Shown here: positions 7,473-16,255 of the stretch, piece after piece
Layout of the letters: each line of letters begins with the position of its first letter
Numbering within the stretch: the stretch's first letter is position 1
Source of the DNA: Sulfuritalea sp.
Lineage (GTDB): Bacteria; Pseudomonadota; Gammaproteobacteria; Burkholderiales; Rhodocyclaceae
Assembly (NCBI GenBank): GCA_026399445.1
Contig: JAPLRA010000356.1
Span: 1-19,998, forward strand
Direction: 5' to 3'
Length of the DNA stretch: 19,998 nt
Notes under the pieces: model-generated
What the model saw: the letters and a program-made list of their open reading frames with translations, nothing else
What the model was told of the DNA's origin: nothing
Database searches by the model: none
Position numbers and translations under genes: made by a program

Positions 7473-7568
7473 AGCCGAAACCATCAATCCCTGTTTGCCG
7501 GAACGGCCAGACGGAGCCCCGTTGGAGCAACATGCGAATCGGATGGTGCGCCCAGAGGACGCACCGCC

Positions 7569-7871
7569 TCAATCCATGCTGAACAGCTTGCCGAAGTTGG
7601 CGATATCGAGAATCTGCTTCACTGCATTGCGACATCCGGTCAATGCGACTTCACGCGCGGCGCCCTTGGCCCTGTCGCGCAGCATCAACAACATTCCCAA
7701 CGCGGAACTGTCGAGGTACTCGACATCCGCCAGATTGACCGTGATGGTTGAACCGGGACTCGCCAAAGCCGTGTCAACCGCTTCGCGGAAATCACGATGC
7801 GAATTGAAGTCAAAACGACCCTGCAACAGTATTACGGCACGACCTTCAGTGATGGTGACAGAAGCCTGCAT
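7569..7871 (-). CDS. Stand-alone STAS-domain protein (anti-sigma factor antagonist type)
   Basis: This protein of 100 residues is a single STAS fold of the SpoIIAA type, a class that works by partner switching with a serine kinase or anti-sigma factor. The signature EYLDSSALGMLLMLRDRA at about 51-68 contains the usual phosphorylatable serine (Ser55/Ser56). The preceding strand TITVNLADV fits the family. I chose the ATG at 7871, giving the full domain; the frame stays open upstream but that part resembles no domain. No cognate kinase or phosphatase gene is visible in the window. The gene sits 67 bases after cheB; TATACT (7916-7911) in that gap resembles a -10 element but lacks a clear -35. HsbA-like STAS proteins that link flagellar and biofilm control are a possible parallel, not proven. 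Confidence 0.85.
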   Translation of the reverse strand: MQASVTITEGRAVILLQGRFDFNSHRDFREAVDTALASPGSTITVNLADVEYLDSSALGMLLMLRDRAKGAAREVALTGCRNAVKQILDIANFGKLFSMD

Positions 7872-7938
7872 AGATTTGTCCTCGCTCAAACAGCGGTTGC
7901 TGGCGAACCAAGTATAGCCCGATTTGATGTGGCCCGAA

Positions 7939-9012
7939 TCAGCCTCCGGTGCCACGCCTGTCCAGTGCGCGCAGCTTTGCCACGATGCTTCCCGAGATGT
8001 CGGCGAGACTGGCCACTTCATCCAGCGCGCCAACTTCAGCGGCCTCACGCGGCATTCCATACACAACGCAGGATGCCTGATCCTGTCCGATATTCCAGGC
8101 CCCGGCCTGGCGCATGGCCAGCAAGCCCTGCGCACCATCCTTGCCCATGCCGGTGAGAATCAAACCCAGAGCGTTTTTCCCCACGTGTTCGGCGACCGAC
8201 CGGAACAGCACATCGGCTGCCGGCCGGTGACGATTCACCGGTTCCTCCTGCGACAACTCGAGCACAAGGCCCCCGCCGCTCTTCCGCACCCGCATGTGCG
8301 AGTGCCCCGGAGCGAGATAGGCCCAACCCGGCTGCAGACGCTCGCCACCCTGAGCCTCGATCACCGTCAGTTTCGACAAGCTATTGAGTCGCTGCGCAAA
8401 TGACGGTGTAAAGCTTTCAGGCATGTGCTGCACCATGACAATGGGCGGCATTTCTCCGGGCAGGGAACTGAGCACTTCCTTGATGGCCTCCGTGCCTCCC
8501 GTCGAGGCTCCGATGGCGATGACCTTCTCGGCCAGCAGGCGCGACGAGAAGCTGCCTTTCGGCTGCGAAAAACTCGGCGCTGGCGGTACGGCGACACGCG
8601 ACGCGGACTTTAGCCGCGCGCCGCTTGCAGCGCGGATCTTGTCCCGAATGTCCTCCGCATAGCCTTGCAGCATGGAGATATTCTCTGCTCGCGGCTTGGC
8701 CAGATAATCAACCGCGCCAAGTTCGAGGGCCTTGAGGGTGACTTCGGAACCCGCGGCGGTAAAAGAGGAAATCATGATCACCGGCATCGGCCGCAAACGC
8801 ATCAGCCGATCAAGAAATTCGAGGCCGTTCATGCGCGGCATTTCGACGTCGAGCGTCAATACATCGGGGTTCAGCGTCTTGATCATCTCGCGCGCCGCGA
8901 TTGGATCCGGCGCTGCGCCGACCACCTCGAGATCCGGCGCGCCGTTGATGATCTCGGTCAACAGAGCGCGCATCAGTGCGGAGTCATCAACGATAAGTAC
9001 CTTGATGGGCAT
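7939..9012 (-). CDS. cheB: Protein-glutamate methylesterase/glutamine deamidase CheB
   Basis: CheB removes methyl groups from receptor glutamates (and deamidates some glutamines) once phosphorylated by CheA, giving adaptation. The protein has 357 residues. The receiver domain (about 1-125) has Asp9-Asp10 and phospho-acceptor Asp55 (LTLDVEMPRMNG). After a linker, the catalytic domain (about 160-350) carries the triad Ser170 (GASTGG), His196 (VQHMP) and Asp292 (GMGKDG), each exactly six positions beyond the E. coli residues. It begins eight bases after the cheD stop and forms cheR-cheD-cheB with the two genes before it. It is the only CheB in the window, so it would have to serve both CheA systems if both worked. 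Confidence 0.97.
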   Translation of the reverse strand: MPIKVLIVDDSALMRALLTEIINGAPDLEVVGAAPDPIAAREMIKTLNPDVLTLDVEMPRMNGLEFLDRLMRLRPMPVIMISSFTAAGSEVTLKALELGAVDYLAKPRAENISMLQGYAEDIRDKIRAASGARLKSASRVAVPPAPSFSQPKGSFSSRLLAEKVIAIGASTGGTEAIKEVLSSLPGEMPPIVMVQHMPESFTPSFAQRLNSLSKLTVIEAQGGERLQPGWAYLAPGHSHMRVRKSGGGLVLELSQEEPVNRHRPAADVLFRSVAEHVGKNALGLILTGMGKDGAQGLLAMRQAGAWNIGQDQASCVVYGMPREAAEVGALDEVASLADISGSIVAKLRALDRRGTGG

Positions 9013-9020
9013 GGGGTCCT

Positions 9021-9623
9021 CTAGAACAGCTCGATGTCGCCCGATACCGGCGCTTCAGTGAGGCGGGCGGCGTATTCGGTCTCGCGTCGCATCAGCGTGT
9101 CATTGTGCAGGCGCGTCAACTTCTTGACGAGAACACGGCCGGAAGTGGGGAAAAAGTAGACCTTGCGCGGATGGACATCGAGCAGATCCTGTGCGGAAAC
9201 AAAAATGCCTTCGGTACGCAGGAAATCGAGCACGAAGCTGCAGTTGCGCTCGCCGACATTCGAACTGGAAAGCGCGGCCATTACCCGGCCTCCACCAAAC
9301 ACCTTGGCCTCCAGGCTGCCGCGCCGGGCGCCGAGTTTGAGCAGGTGGTTGATCAGGATCTCCATGGCGTAAGTGCCATAGCGGGCTGAAGCCGAGTAGG
9401 GAGACTGCTCGGCTGAATCGGCCAGCATGAAATGGTTCATGCCACCAATGCCTTTCTCCCTGTCGCGGATACAGGCCGAAACACACGAACCGAGCACCGT
9501 CACCAGCAGCATGTCGGTGGTAGTCACAAAATACTCTCCCGGCAGCACCTTGACCGCCTCTGCGCCAAAAGTCGGATCAAAGTAGCGATTGCCCGCCAGA
9601 TGTTCGACGAATCCCGCATCCAT
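9021..9623 (-). CDS. cheD: Chemoreceptor glutamine deamidase CheD
   Basis: CheD deamidates specific receptor glutamines and in some bacteria binds CheC. The product has 200 residues from the ATG at 9623, two bases after the cheR stop. The catalytic Cys47 is in VLGSCVSACIRD and His64 is in GGMNHFMLAD, with the family motif EAKVFGGGRVM further on. A TTG at 9629 overlapping the cheR stop is an alternative start. The ribosome binding site is weak, suggesting translational coupling to cheR. No cheC is present, so deamidation is the likely role. The C-terminus ends GDIELF, nearly the same tail as the receptor next to motB. Confidence 0.95.
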   Translation of the reverse strand: MDAGFVEHLAGNRYFDPTFGAEAVKVLPGEYFVTTTDMLLVTVLGSCVSACIRDREKGIGGMNHFMLADSAEQSPYSASARYGTYAMEILINHLLKLGARRGSLEAKVFGGGRVMAALSSSNVGERNCSFVLDFLRTEGIFVSAQDLLDVHPRKVYFFPTSGRVLVKKLTRLHNDTLMRRETEYAARLTEAPVSGDIELF

Positions 9624-9625
9624 GG

Positions 9626-10477
9626 TCAAAGCTTCGTCGCCGACGCTGAAGCAGGCCGGTCGGCGCGCTCGTACACCGTGCGCCCCAACGGACGAAACAC
9701 GTCGGCGGCATGCAGAAAGCTTTCCGAATGGCCGGCAAACAGCAGGCCGTCCTCGCGCAGCAAGGGCGCAAACTTCTTCAGAATGGCGCGCTGCGTCGGC
9801 TTGTCGAAGTAGATCATGACGTTGCGACAGAACATGACATCGAACGGGCCCTGTAGCGGCAATCGTGCATCGAGCAGGTTGATGCGCGTGAAGCTCAGCA
9901 GCTTCTGCAATTCCGGCCGTACCCGCACGTAGCCCTCCTGCGCACCGCTACCCTTGAGGAAGAAGCGGCGCAAACGATCCGCACTCAGCTTTTCGACTCG
10001 CTCCAACGGATAGACGCCCTTTCCCGCGGTGGCCAGCACATTGGTGTCGATGTCGCTGGCGATGATCGCGACCGGCGGCGTCAGCGTGTCGAAAGCCTCG
10101 CAGGCCGTCATGGCCAGAGTGTAGGGCTCCTCGCCGGTCGACGCCGCCGAACACCAGATGCGGATCGGGCGCTGCTTCAATTCGCGCAGATGGCGAATCA
10201 GAATGTCGAAGTGGTGCGCCTCGCGAAAAAACGACGTGAGATTGGTCGTCAGCGAATTGACGAAAGTCTCCCATTCCGCTTCGTCATTGGTTTCGAGATG
10301 CGCCAGATACTGCTCGAAAGTGCTGTAGCCGAGCGCGCGCAGGCGCCTCGCCAGCCGGCTGTAGACCATGTCCTGCTTGATCGGCGCCAGGGAAATCCCG
10401 GCGTGCTTGTAGATCAGCGTGCGCACCCGCTCGAAATCAGCGGCAGTGAAGTGAAATTCGCGGTCGCGCTGTTCCAT
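9626..10477 (-). CDS. cheR: Chemotaxis protein methyltransferase CheR
   Basis: CheR methylates receptor glutamates using S-adenosylmethionine. From the ATG at 10477 the protein has 283 residues, close to E. coli CheR (286). An N-terminal helical domain (about 8-70, with DMVYSRLARRLRALG) is followed by the Rossmann methyltransferase domain with IWCSAASTGEEPYTLAM at about 106-122, ASDIDTNVL, and FDVMFCRNVMIYF. A TTG at 10492 has GAGG nine bases upstream and could be the real start; both give the full family domains. The partner receptor upstream ends QWEEF, a typical WxxF CheR tether, although that receptor is interrupted. Confidence 0.95.
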   Translation of the reverse strand: MEQRDREFHFTAADFERVRTLIYKHAGISLAPIKQDMVYSRLARRLRALGYSTFEQYLAHLETNDEAEWETFVNSLTTNLTSFFREAHHFDILIRHLRELKQRPIRIWCSAASTGEEPYTLAMTACEAFDTLTPPVAIIASDIDTNVLATAGKGVYPLERVEKLSADRLRRFFLKGSGAQEGYVRVRPELQKLLSFTRINLLDARLPLQGPFDVMFCRNVMIYFDKPTQRAILKKFAPLLREDGLLFAGHSESFLHAADVFRPLGRTVYERADRPASASATKL

Positions 10478-10531
10478 TTTTTCGTTGGCCAAGTAGGGTC
10501 GCCTCGCAGCGGAGGATTTGATCGGATGAAG

Positions 10532-10564
10532 CGCCTGAGGGGTGCTCTCGGCCCCTCTCAGGCG
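10532..10564 (-). other. Inverted repeat between the interrupted receptor and cheR
   Basis: CGCCTGAG (10532-10539) pairs with CTCAGGCG (10557-10564), and inside it a G run faces CCCC across a small bulge. The hairpin begins 18 bases after the receptor stop. On the minus strand it is followed by CTTCATCC, not a T run, so it is a poor intrinsic terminator. It may stabilise the receptor mRNA end or partly reduce transcription into cheR-cheD-cheB. Confidence 0.4.
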
Positions 10565-10582
10565 AGACTCAACAATTGACGA

Positions 10583-13414
10583 TCAGAACTCCTCCCACTG
10601 CTCGCCGGCATCGGCCAGATGGGGCGGCGCAATTTTCTTGGCCATCCCCGGCTTGGCTTGCGGGCGCCCCCCGCCGGCCAGTTGCCTTGGCGTCGCATCG
10701 CGCAGCGACGGTGCAGGCAAGCTGCGTCCGCCGCCTTCGGCCAGTTTGAACACGCTCATGGTCTGCACCAGGCCTCGCGCCTGTTCCTCCAGGCTCTCGG
10801 CCGCCGCCGCCGCTTCTTCCACCAGGGCTGCGTTCTGCTGGGTCACTTCATCCATCTGGCTTACCGCCTGCGTGGTTTGTTCGATGCCCGAACTCTGCTC
10901 ACGCGAAGCCGCGGCAATTTCGGTGACCAGACTGGCTACCTGCTGGAAGCTGGTCACCACTTCGTCCATCGTGGTGCCCGCCTGCTGCACCAGCTTGGCG
11001 CCGCTTTCGACCTTGTCTACCGACTCGGCGATCAATGTCTTGATTTCCTTCGCCGCTGTGGCGCTGCGCTGCGCCAGATTGCGCACTTCCGTTGCCACCA
11101 CCGCAAAGCCACGCCCCTGCTCGCCGGCGCGCGCCGCTTCCACCGCCGCGTTCAGCGCCAGGATGTTGGTCTGGAAGGCGATACTGTCGATGACGCCGAT
11201 GATGTCCGAAATCTTCTTCGAACTGGCCTGGATCTCGCCCATGGTGACGACTACCTGTTTCACCACTTCGCCGCCCTTTACCACGCCTGCATTGGATGTC
11301 TTGGCCAGTTCGTTGGCCTGCTTGGCGTTTTCGGCGTTCTGCTTGACCGTGGCGTTGATTTACTCCATGGCGGACGAGGTTTCTTCGAGGCTGCTGGCCT
11401 GCTCTTCGGTGCGGCTCGACAGATCCTGGTTGCCTGCGGCGATTTCCTGCGATGCAATGTTGATCGCCTCGGTGGCGTCCTTGATGCGCCCGACCACTTC
11501 GCGCAAACGCTCGATGGTGGTGTTGGTGTCATCCTTCAACTGACCGAAGATGCCCTGATAGTCGGCGTCGATCTTTTGTGTCAGGTCGCCTGCCGCAACC
11601 AGTTGCAGCACTCGCGCGACATCGGTCAGCCCGGTCTGGGTCACTTCGGACAACTGGTTCAGGCCCTCGGACAGTTGCTTGAAGAACCCTTCCTTGCCTT
11701 CCAGCGAGAGCCTTGTCACGAAGTCGCCGCGCAACGCCCCCTCGACTATGCCGGCCACTTCCTTCTCGACCATGACTTCATTGGTGCGATCCAGCCACTC
11801 GGCCACCGCGCCAAGGCGATCGTTGCGCGCGTTGATCACCGGGCTGGCCGTCACCCGCAAGTAACGCCCGCCGATTTCAAGATTGGCGACATAGGTGCTG
11901 GTGAAGGTCGCCAGCAAGTTGGCCTGGTGCGCCGGATTCTTGTGGAAAGTATCGATGTTGACCCCCATCATCTTTTCCGCATCGAAATTCGGCAACTGCT
12001 GGCGAATCGCTGCTTCGGCGCCCTTGAGAATCTTCTGTACCGACTTGTTGGCGTAGATGACGGTGCGTTCGTTGTTGGCGATCATGACGCCGGTGCTGAC
12101 GTTGTCCAGCGCAATCTTGATGCGCAGGGTTTCGTCGGCTACGCGGGCCGCCTCGGCCACGTCGAACCCGAGCTTGGTCTGCATGACTTCCAGGCTTTGA
12201 AGGAACTTCCCCGTTTCGTCGTTTTTCGTGATGTCCACGAAGTTCCCGTATTGGCCCTGACTGATCTTCGTAAAGATATCGGTGGCCTCGCCCAGCGGCC
12301 CCACGATCGAGCGGATCAGCACCACGGCGGAACTCACCGCCAGCAGCAGGCCGGCGACGATCAGCGCGATCGCTGCCGTGCGGCTGCTTTCGTAGCGAGC
12401 GGTGGCTTCGGCGAATTCGCGTTTGGCACCTTCAACATGGTATTTGCGCAGGTTATTGACATGCTCAACCACCTTGCCGTTGAGGGGTTCGGTCTTCTCG
12501 AAGAAAATCTTGCGCGCTTCGTCGACCTTGCCAGCCTTGAGCTGCTCCATGACTCCCAGCAGACCTTCCCTGACGAAGTTGCCGCGATCGGTGGCGAAAC
12601 GCTCGAAGATCTGCTTCTGCTCGGGATCGGTCATGCGCGCCTTGTACTCCTCGGCCGACTTCGTGATCGTCGCGATGTTGGCCTTCATCTCCTCAAACTT
12701 TTTGGCCACATTGTCCGGCGTCGGGTCGAGCAGGGCGCCCTCCGTCAGGATGCGATTGCGCAAAACGTTTCGGTTGATGCCCGTAACATCGGAGAGGCCG
12801 ACCATGTGCAGCTCGTATACGTCGCGCAGACCCTCGTTGGTCTTGCTCATGCCCATAAGGCCCATGACGCCGATCACCACCGACATCACCGACAGCAGCA
12901 GCATGACCCAGGTCAGCTTGGCCTTGATGCTCATGTCGGCAAATTTGCGCCCGATTCCGGCGCCCGAGACCACGCGTCCCAGTTCGATGCGCATGCCGCC
13001 GGCCCGGTTCTCGCGGAACTGGCGGTAGACACCTTCGGTGGCGTCGATCTGTTGGCGGGTGGGTTTCTTGCGCACCGACATGTAGCCGACGACTTGGCCG
13101 CTTTCGTACAGCGGCGTCGCGTGGGCTTCGACCCAGTAATAGTCGCCGTTCTTGCAGCGATTCTTGACCAGGCCAATCCACGGCCGCCCGGCCTTGAGCG
13201 TCCGCCACAGGTCGGCGAAGGCCGCCTCGGGCATGTCCGGGTGGCGCACGATGTTGTGCGGCTGCCCCATCAGTTCGCTTTCGGTGAAGCCGCTGATGTC
13301 GAGAAAATCCCGGTTGATGTAGGTGATCTGGCCTTTGAGATCGGTCTTGGAAACGATCATCTGATCGTCACGCAGGATGATCTCGTTTTGGGTCACGGGC
13401 AGGTTGCTTCTCAT
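10583..13414 (-). pseudogene. Aer-type PAS chemoreceptor, interrupted by an in-frame TAA
   Basis: Ignoring one stop codon, the gene encodes 943 positions. An N-terminal Aer-like PAS domain (about 10-115, with ITYINRDFLDISGF, GQPHNIVRHPDMP and NGDYYWVEAHATP) probably binds FAD. Membrane helices lie at about 166-187 and 346-367, flanking a helical periplasmic domain. Then come HAMP, a second PAS (about 430-545), further HAMP-like repeats (GDFVTRL, GDLTQKI) and the signalling domain with the tip FQTNILALNAAVEAARAGEQGRGFAVVATEV. The C-terminus QWEEF is a WxxF tether for CheR/CheB. Codon 685 (11362-11360) is TAA where relatives have Glu or Gln (SAME-[stop]-INATVKQNAENAKQA). The frame is the same on both sides. 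The truncated product lacks the CheA-contacting tip and could not signal. AGGAG precedes the ATG at 13414. Confidence 0.88.
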
Positions 13415-13440
13415 TGTCTTGGCTCCTTTTTCGGTGCGGC

Positions 13441-13956
13441 TTATTGTGCGTTCTGGGCGGCGTCAACCAGTGCCATCTCGTGGGACAGCATCAGCCGCTC
13501 TATATCGACCACGATGAGCATGCGCTCGTCGAGGGTGCAGAGACCGTTGATGTATTTGGTATCGACCGTCGCCGCGAATTCCGGCGCGGGCCGAATCTGG
13601 TCCTGGCGCAGCATGGTCACATCGGACACGCTATCGACCACGATGCCGACCACGCGCGAGGCGATATTGAGAATGATAACTACCGTGAAGGGGGTGTAGT
13701 CGGCCTTGCCGACATTGAACTTGATGCGCAAATCGACGATCGGCACGATGGTGCCGCGCAGATTGATCACGCCCTTGAGGAAGCTGGGCGCATTGGCGAT
13801 CGTAGTGGGCGACTCGTAGCCGCGGATCTCCTGCACCTTGAGAATGTCGATCGCATATTCCTCCGGCCCCAGGGTATAGGTCAGGTATTCCTGGGCGTAG
13901 CCACCCTCTTCGCCGGCCCCCTTGCCCTTGGCTGCATGTTGTTCCTGAACCATCAT
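13441..13956 (-). CDS. cheW: Chemotaxis coupling protein CheW
   Basis: CheW bridges receptors and CheA in the signalling array. The protein has 171 residues: a CheW fold at about 22-160 with EYLTYTLGPEEYAIDILKVQEI, ANAPSFLKGVINLRGTIVPIVDLR and NGLCTLDERMLIVVDIERLM. An N-terminal tail of about 20 residues is polar and probably disordered. Two ATGs in tandem (13956 and 13953) follow AGGAG; the second has the better spacing, so the protein may be one residue shorter. It lies 33 bases after the end of cheA2 and 26 bases before the Aer-type receptor gene, and is the only stand-alone CheW here. Confidence 0.96.
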   Translation of the reverse strand: MMVQEQHAAKGKGAGEEGGYAQEYLTYTLGPEEYAIDILKVQEIRGYESPTTIANAPSFLKGVINLRGTIVPIVDLRIKFNVGKADYTPFTVVIILNIASRVVGIVVDSVSDVTMLRQDQIRPAPEFAATVDTKYINGLCTLDERMLIVVDIERLMLSHEMALVDAAQNAQ

Positions 13957-13989
13957 TTTCTCCTCACTCCCTTGTTCGCCGGGCTGTTG

Positions 13990-16229
13990 TCAGGCTGCCG
14001 CAGGCAGGGCACTTTTCGCCATCTGCACCAGCGCCGCCACATCCAGAATCATGGCGACGTGACCGTCACCCATGATGGTTGCGCCCGAAATCCCCTGAAC
14101 CTTGCGGTAATTCGATTCCAGGCTCTTGATCACCACCTGGTGCTGACCGACCAGCGCGTCGATGAACAGCGCCGCCTTTACACCGTCTGCCTCGATCACC
14201 ACCATGATGCCCTGATCGAGTCGCTTGACGGTGTCGGGAATCCCGAAAATCTCGTACACCCCGACACGCTCTTGATCATTCCCCGCTCAGCCTGCAGCGA
14301 CTCGATGACATAGCCCAGCGGAATGATGTAGGTTTCCTTGCCGGCCGCGACCGACATGCCATCAAGAATCGCCAATGTGAGCGGCAAGCGCACGGTCATG
14401 CGGGTGCCGATACCGGTCATCGACTCGATCTCGACCCGGCCGCCCATGGCGGTAATGTTTCGCTTGACCACGTCCATGCCGACACCGCGCCCGGAGACTT
14501 CGGTGACGACGTCCGCGGTGGAAAATCCCGCTTCAAAAATCAGCAGCCAGACCTCGCCATCGGTCATCTGGTCATGCACGGCGAGGCCCTTTTCCCGGGC
14601 CTTGGAAAGAATCTTCTCGCGATTCAGCCCGGCGCCGTCGTCACCCACCTCAATGACAATGTTGCCGCTCTGGTGATAGGCCTTGAGGGTGATCGTACCA
14701 ATCGGCGACTTGCCCTTGGCGACGCGGTCCGCCGGCATCTCGACGCCATGGTCGAGGCTGTTGCGCACCAGGTGAGTCAGGGGGTCGCTGATGCGCTCAA
14801 TCAGGCTCTTGTCGAGTTCGGTGCCTTCGCCGATGGTCTTGAGTTCAATCTGCTTGCCCAGCTTCTGGGCCAGATCGCGCACCACGCGCGGGAAGCGCGA
14901 GAACACCACCGAGATCGGCATCATACGGATCGACATGACCGATTCCTGCATGTCGCGCGTGTTTCGCTCCAATTGGGCCAGCCCGTTATGCAGCCGCTCG
15001 AATTCGACCGGATCGAGGGTGGAGGCGGACTGCGCCAGCATCGCCTGGGTAATCACCAGTTCGCCGATCAGGTTGATCAATTGATCGACCTTGTCGACGT
15101 CGACGCGAATCGAGGTTTCGCCGCCACCGGCCGGCTTGGGCGCGGCGCGCTTTGCGGCTCCGGGCTTTTCGGTCGGTGCAACGGCGGGTTCCGAGCTGAC
15201 CGTGGCCGACGCGGCGGGAGTCGCCGCGGGGGTCGGCACATCGACAAAGAATCCGAAGCCCTCGCCTTCGCTTCCCGCCTGAGCGGATAAAGTTATGCCT
15301 CCGGCGGAGCCGGGGGCGGTATCCAGGGACGGCGCTGGCGGGACGGCGGCAACGGCGACCGACGCCGGCAAATCCACAAAGAACCCGTAGGAGTCATCAA
15401 CCGGCGCTACTGCGGCCTTTGGTTCGTCGCTGAAAAGGCCCCACGACTCATCTGCTTCGGTCTTGGGCGCAGCAGGGGGCTCGTCGAAGAAACCATAAGC
15501 GCCATCGCCGTCACCTGCCGTCGCCGCAATGGAGCCCGTCGGCCCGATGCGAATACTGTCGCTGCGGGCAACAAACTCCAGCATGCCGCGCACGATTTCC
15601 GGATCCGCGTCGGCCGCAATGCGCAAACGCCACGGATCGTCGGCAGCAGTTGCCCGCGCGATCACTTCAACAGTCCAGTGCTGACCCAGCTCTGCGACAA
15701 TATTTTCGACTGCCTTGGCGGCAGCTTCTCCGTCCAGGTCAAGCACAAAGCTGACTTCCAGCGCTTCGGCCGACCCCGTCGCAGCAATCGCCGGGCCTGC
15801 AACCTGACCCTGACCCGGTATGGCCGGCGCCGACGCCGATGCGCTTACGGTGAGTTCAGAAAGACGCTTGCACATCGCCGCGACCTGCGAGTGATCTGCC
15901 TCACCATCGCCACGATGCGCCGCCAGCAAGTGTTTCAGGACATCACCGGCATCCAGAAAGGCATCGATCATCTCCGGACGCAAGGCCAGTTCACCCTTGC
16001 GGATGCGATCCAGCAGGTTCTCGAGTACGTGAGTGACTTCGGCCAGATCGGTAAAGCCAAAGGTGCCGGCCGAGCCCTTGATCGAATGCGCTGCGCGAAA
16101 AATGGCGTTGAGCTGCTCTGGATCGGGGTCGCCGAGGTCAAGCTCCAGCAACAGGGACTCCATGCCGTCGAGGTGCTCCTGAGCTTCCTCGAAGAACACC
16201 TGATAGAACTGGCTCATGTCAATGGACAT
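13990..16229 (-). pseudogene. cheA: Chemotaxis histidine kinase CheA (copy 2), frame broken in the P5 domain
   Basis: Up to residue 657 this is a full CheA. The Hpt domain is at about 1-105 with His48 (FRAAHSIKGSAGTFGF); a P2-like alpha/beta segment at about 155-230; a linker at 240-370 with four aromatic-Gly-x-Phe repeats; the dimerisation helices from 373; the HATPase with HLVRNSLDHG, GDDGAGLN and GRGVGMDVVK; and the start of P5. After MIKSVSG the frame shifts and ends 20 codons later at 14196. P5 resumes in another frame at 14259 (VYEIFGIPDTVKRLDQG) and continues to 13990. Aligning to CheA1 shows about 16 residues missing at the junction, so this looks like a deletion of about 49 bases. 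P5 binds CheW and receptors, so control of the kinase is probably lost. GGAGG lies four bases before the ATG. Confidence 0.88.
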
Positions 16230-16255
16230 GCGGCCTCCCGGTGATGATTCGGGTC

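Noticed and set aside
7545..7565. GGTGCG/CGCACC hairpin just after the STAS gene as a terminator.
   Set aside because: A six-base-pair stem followed by ATCCGATTCGC lacks the T tract; it may still be a minor RNA structure.
11360..11362. Recoding or read-through of the TAA in the receptor.
   Set aside because: TAA is not used for selenocysteine or pyrrolysine in known systems, and no special downstream structure was evident; a mutation or sequencing error is simpler.
10619..13699. A plus-strand open frame of 1026 codons opposite the receptor and cheW.
   Set aside because: It lies antisense to clear chemotaxis genes, its translation resembles no domain, and long antisense frames are common in GC-rich DNA with strong third-position bias.
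14255..14270. Programmed ribosomal frameshifting as an explanation for the cheA2 break.
   Set aside because: The site (TCGGGGTGT) is not a classic slippery heptamer, and about 16 residues present in CheA1 are missing, which frameshifting cannot supply.
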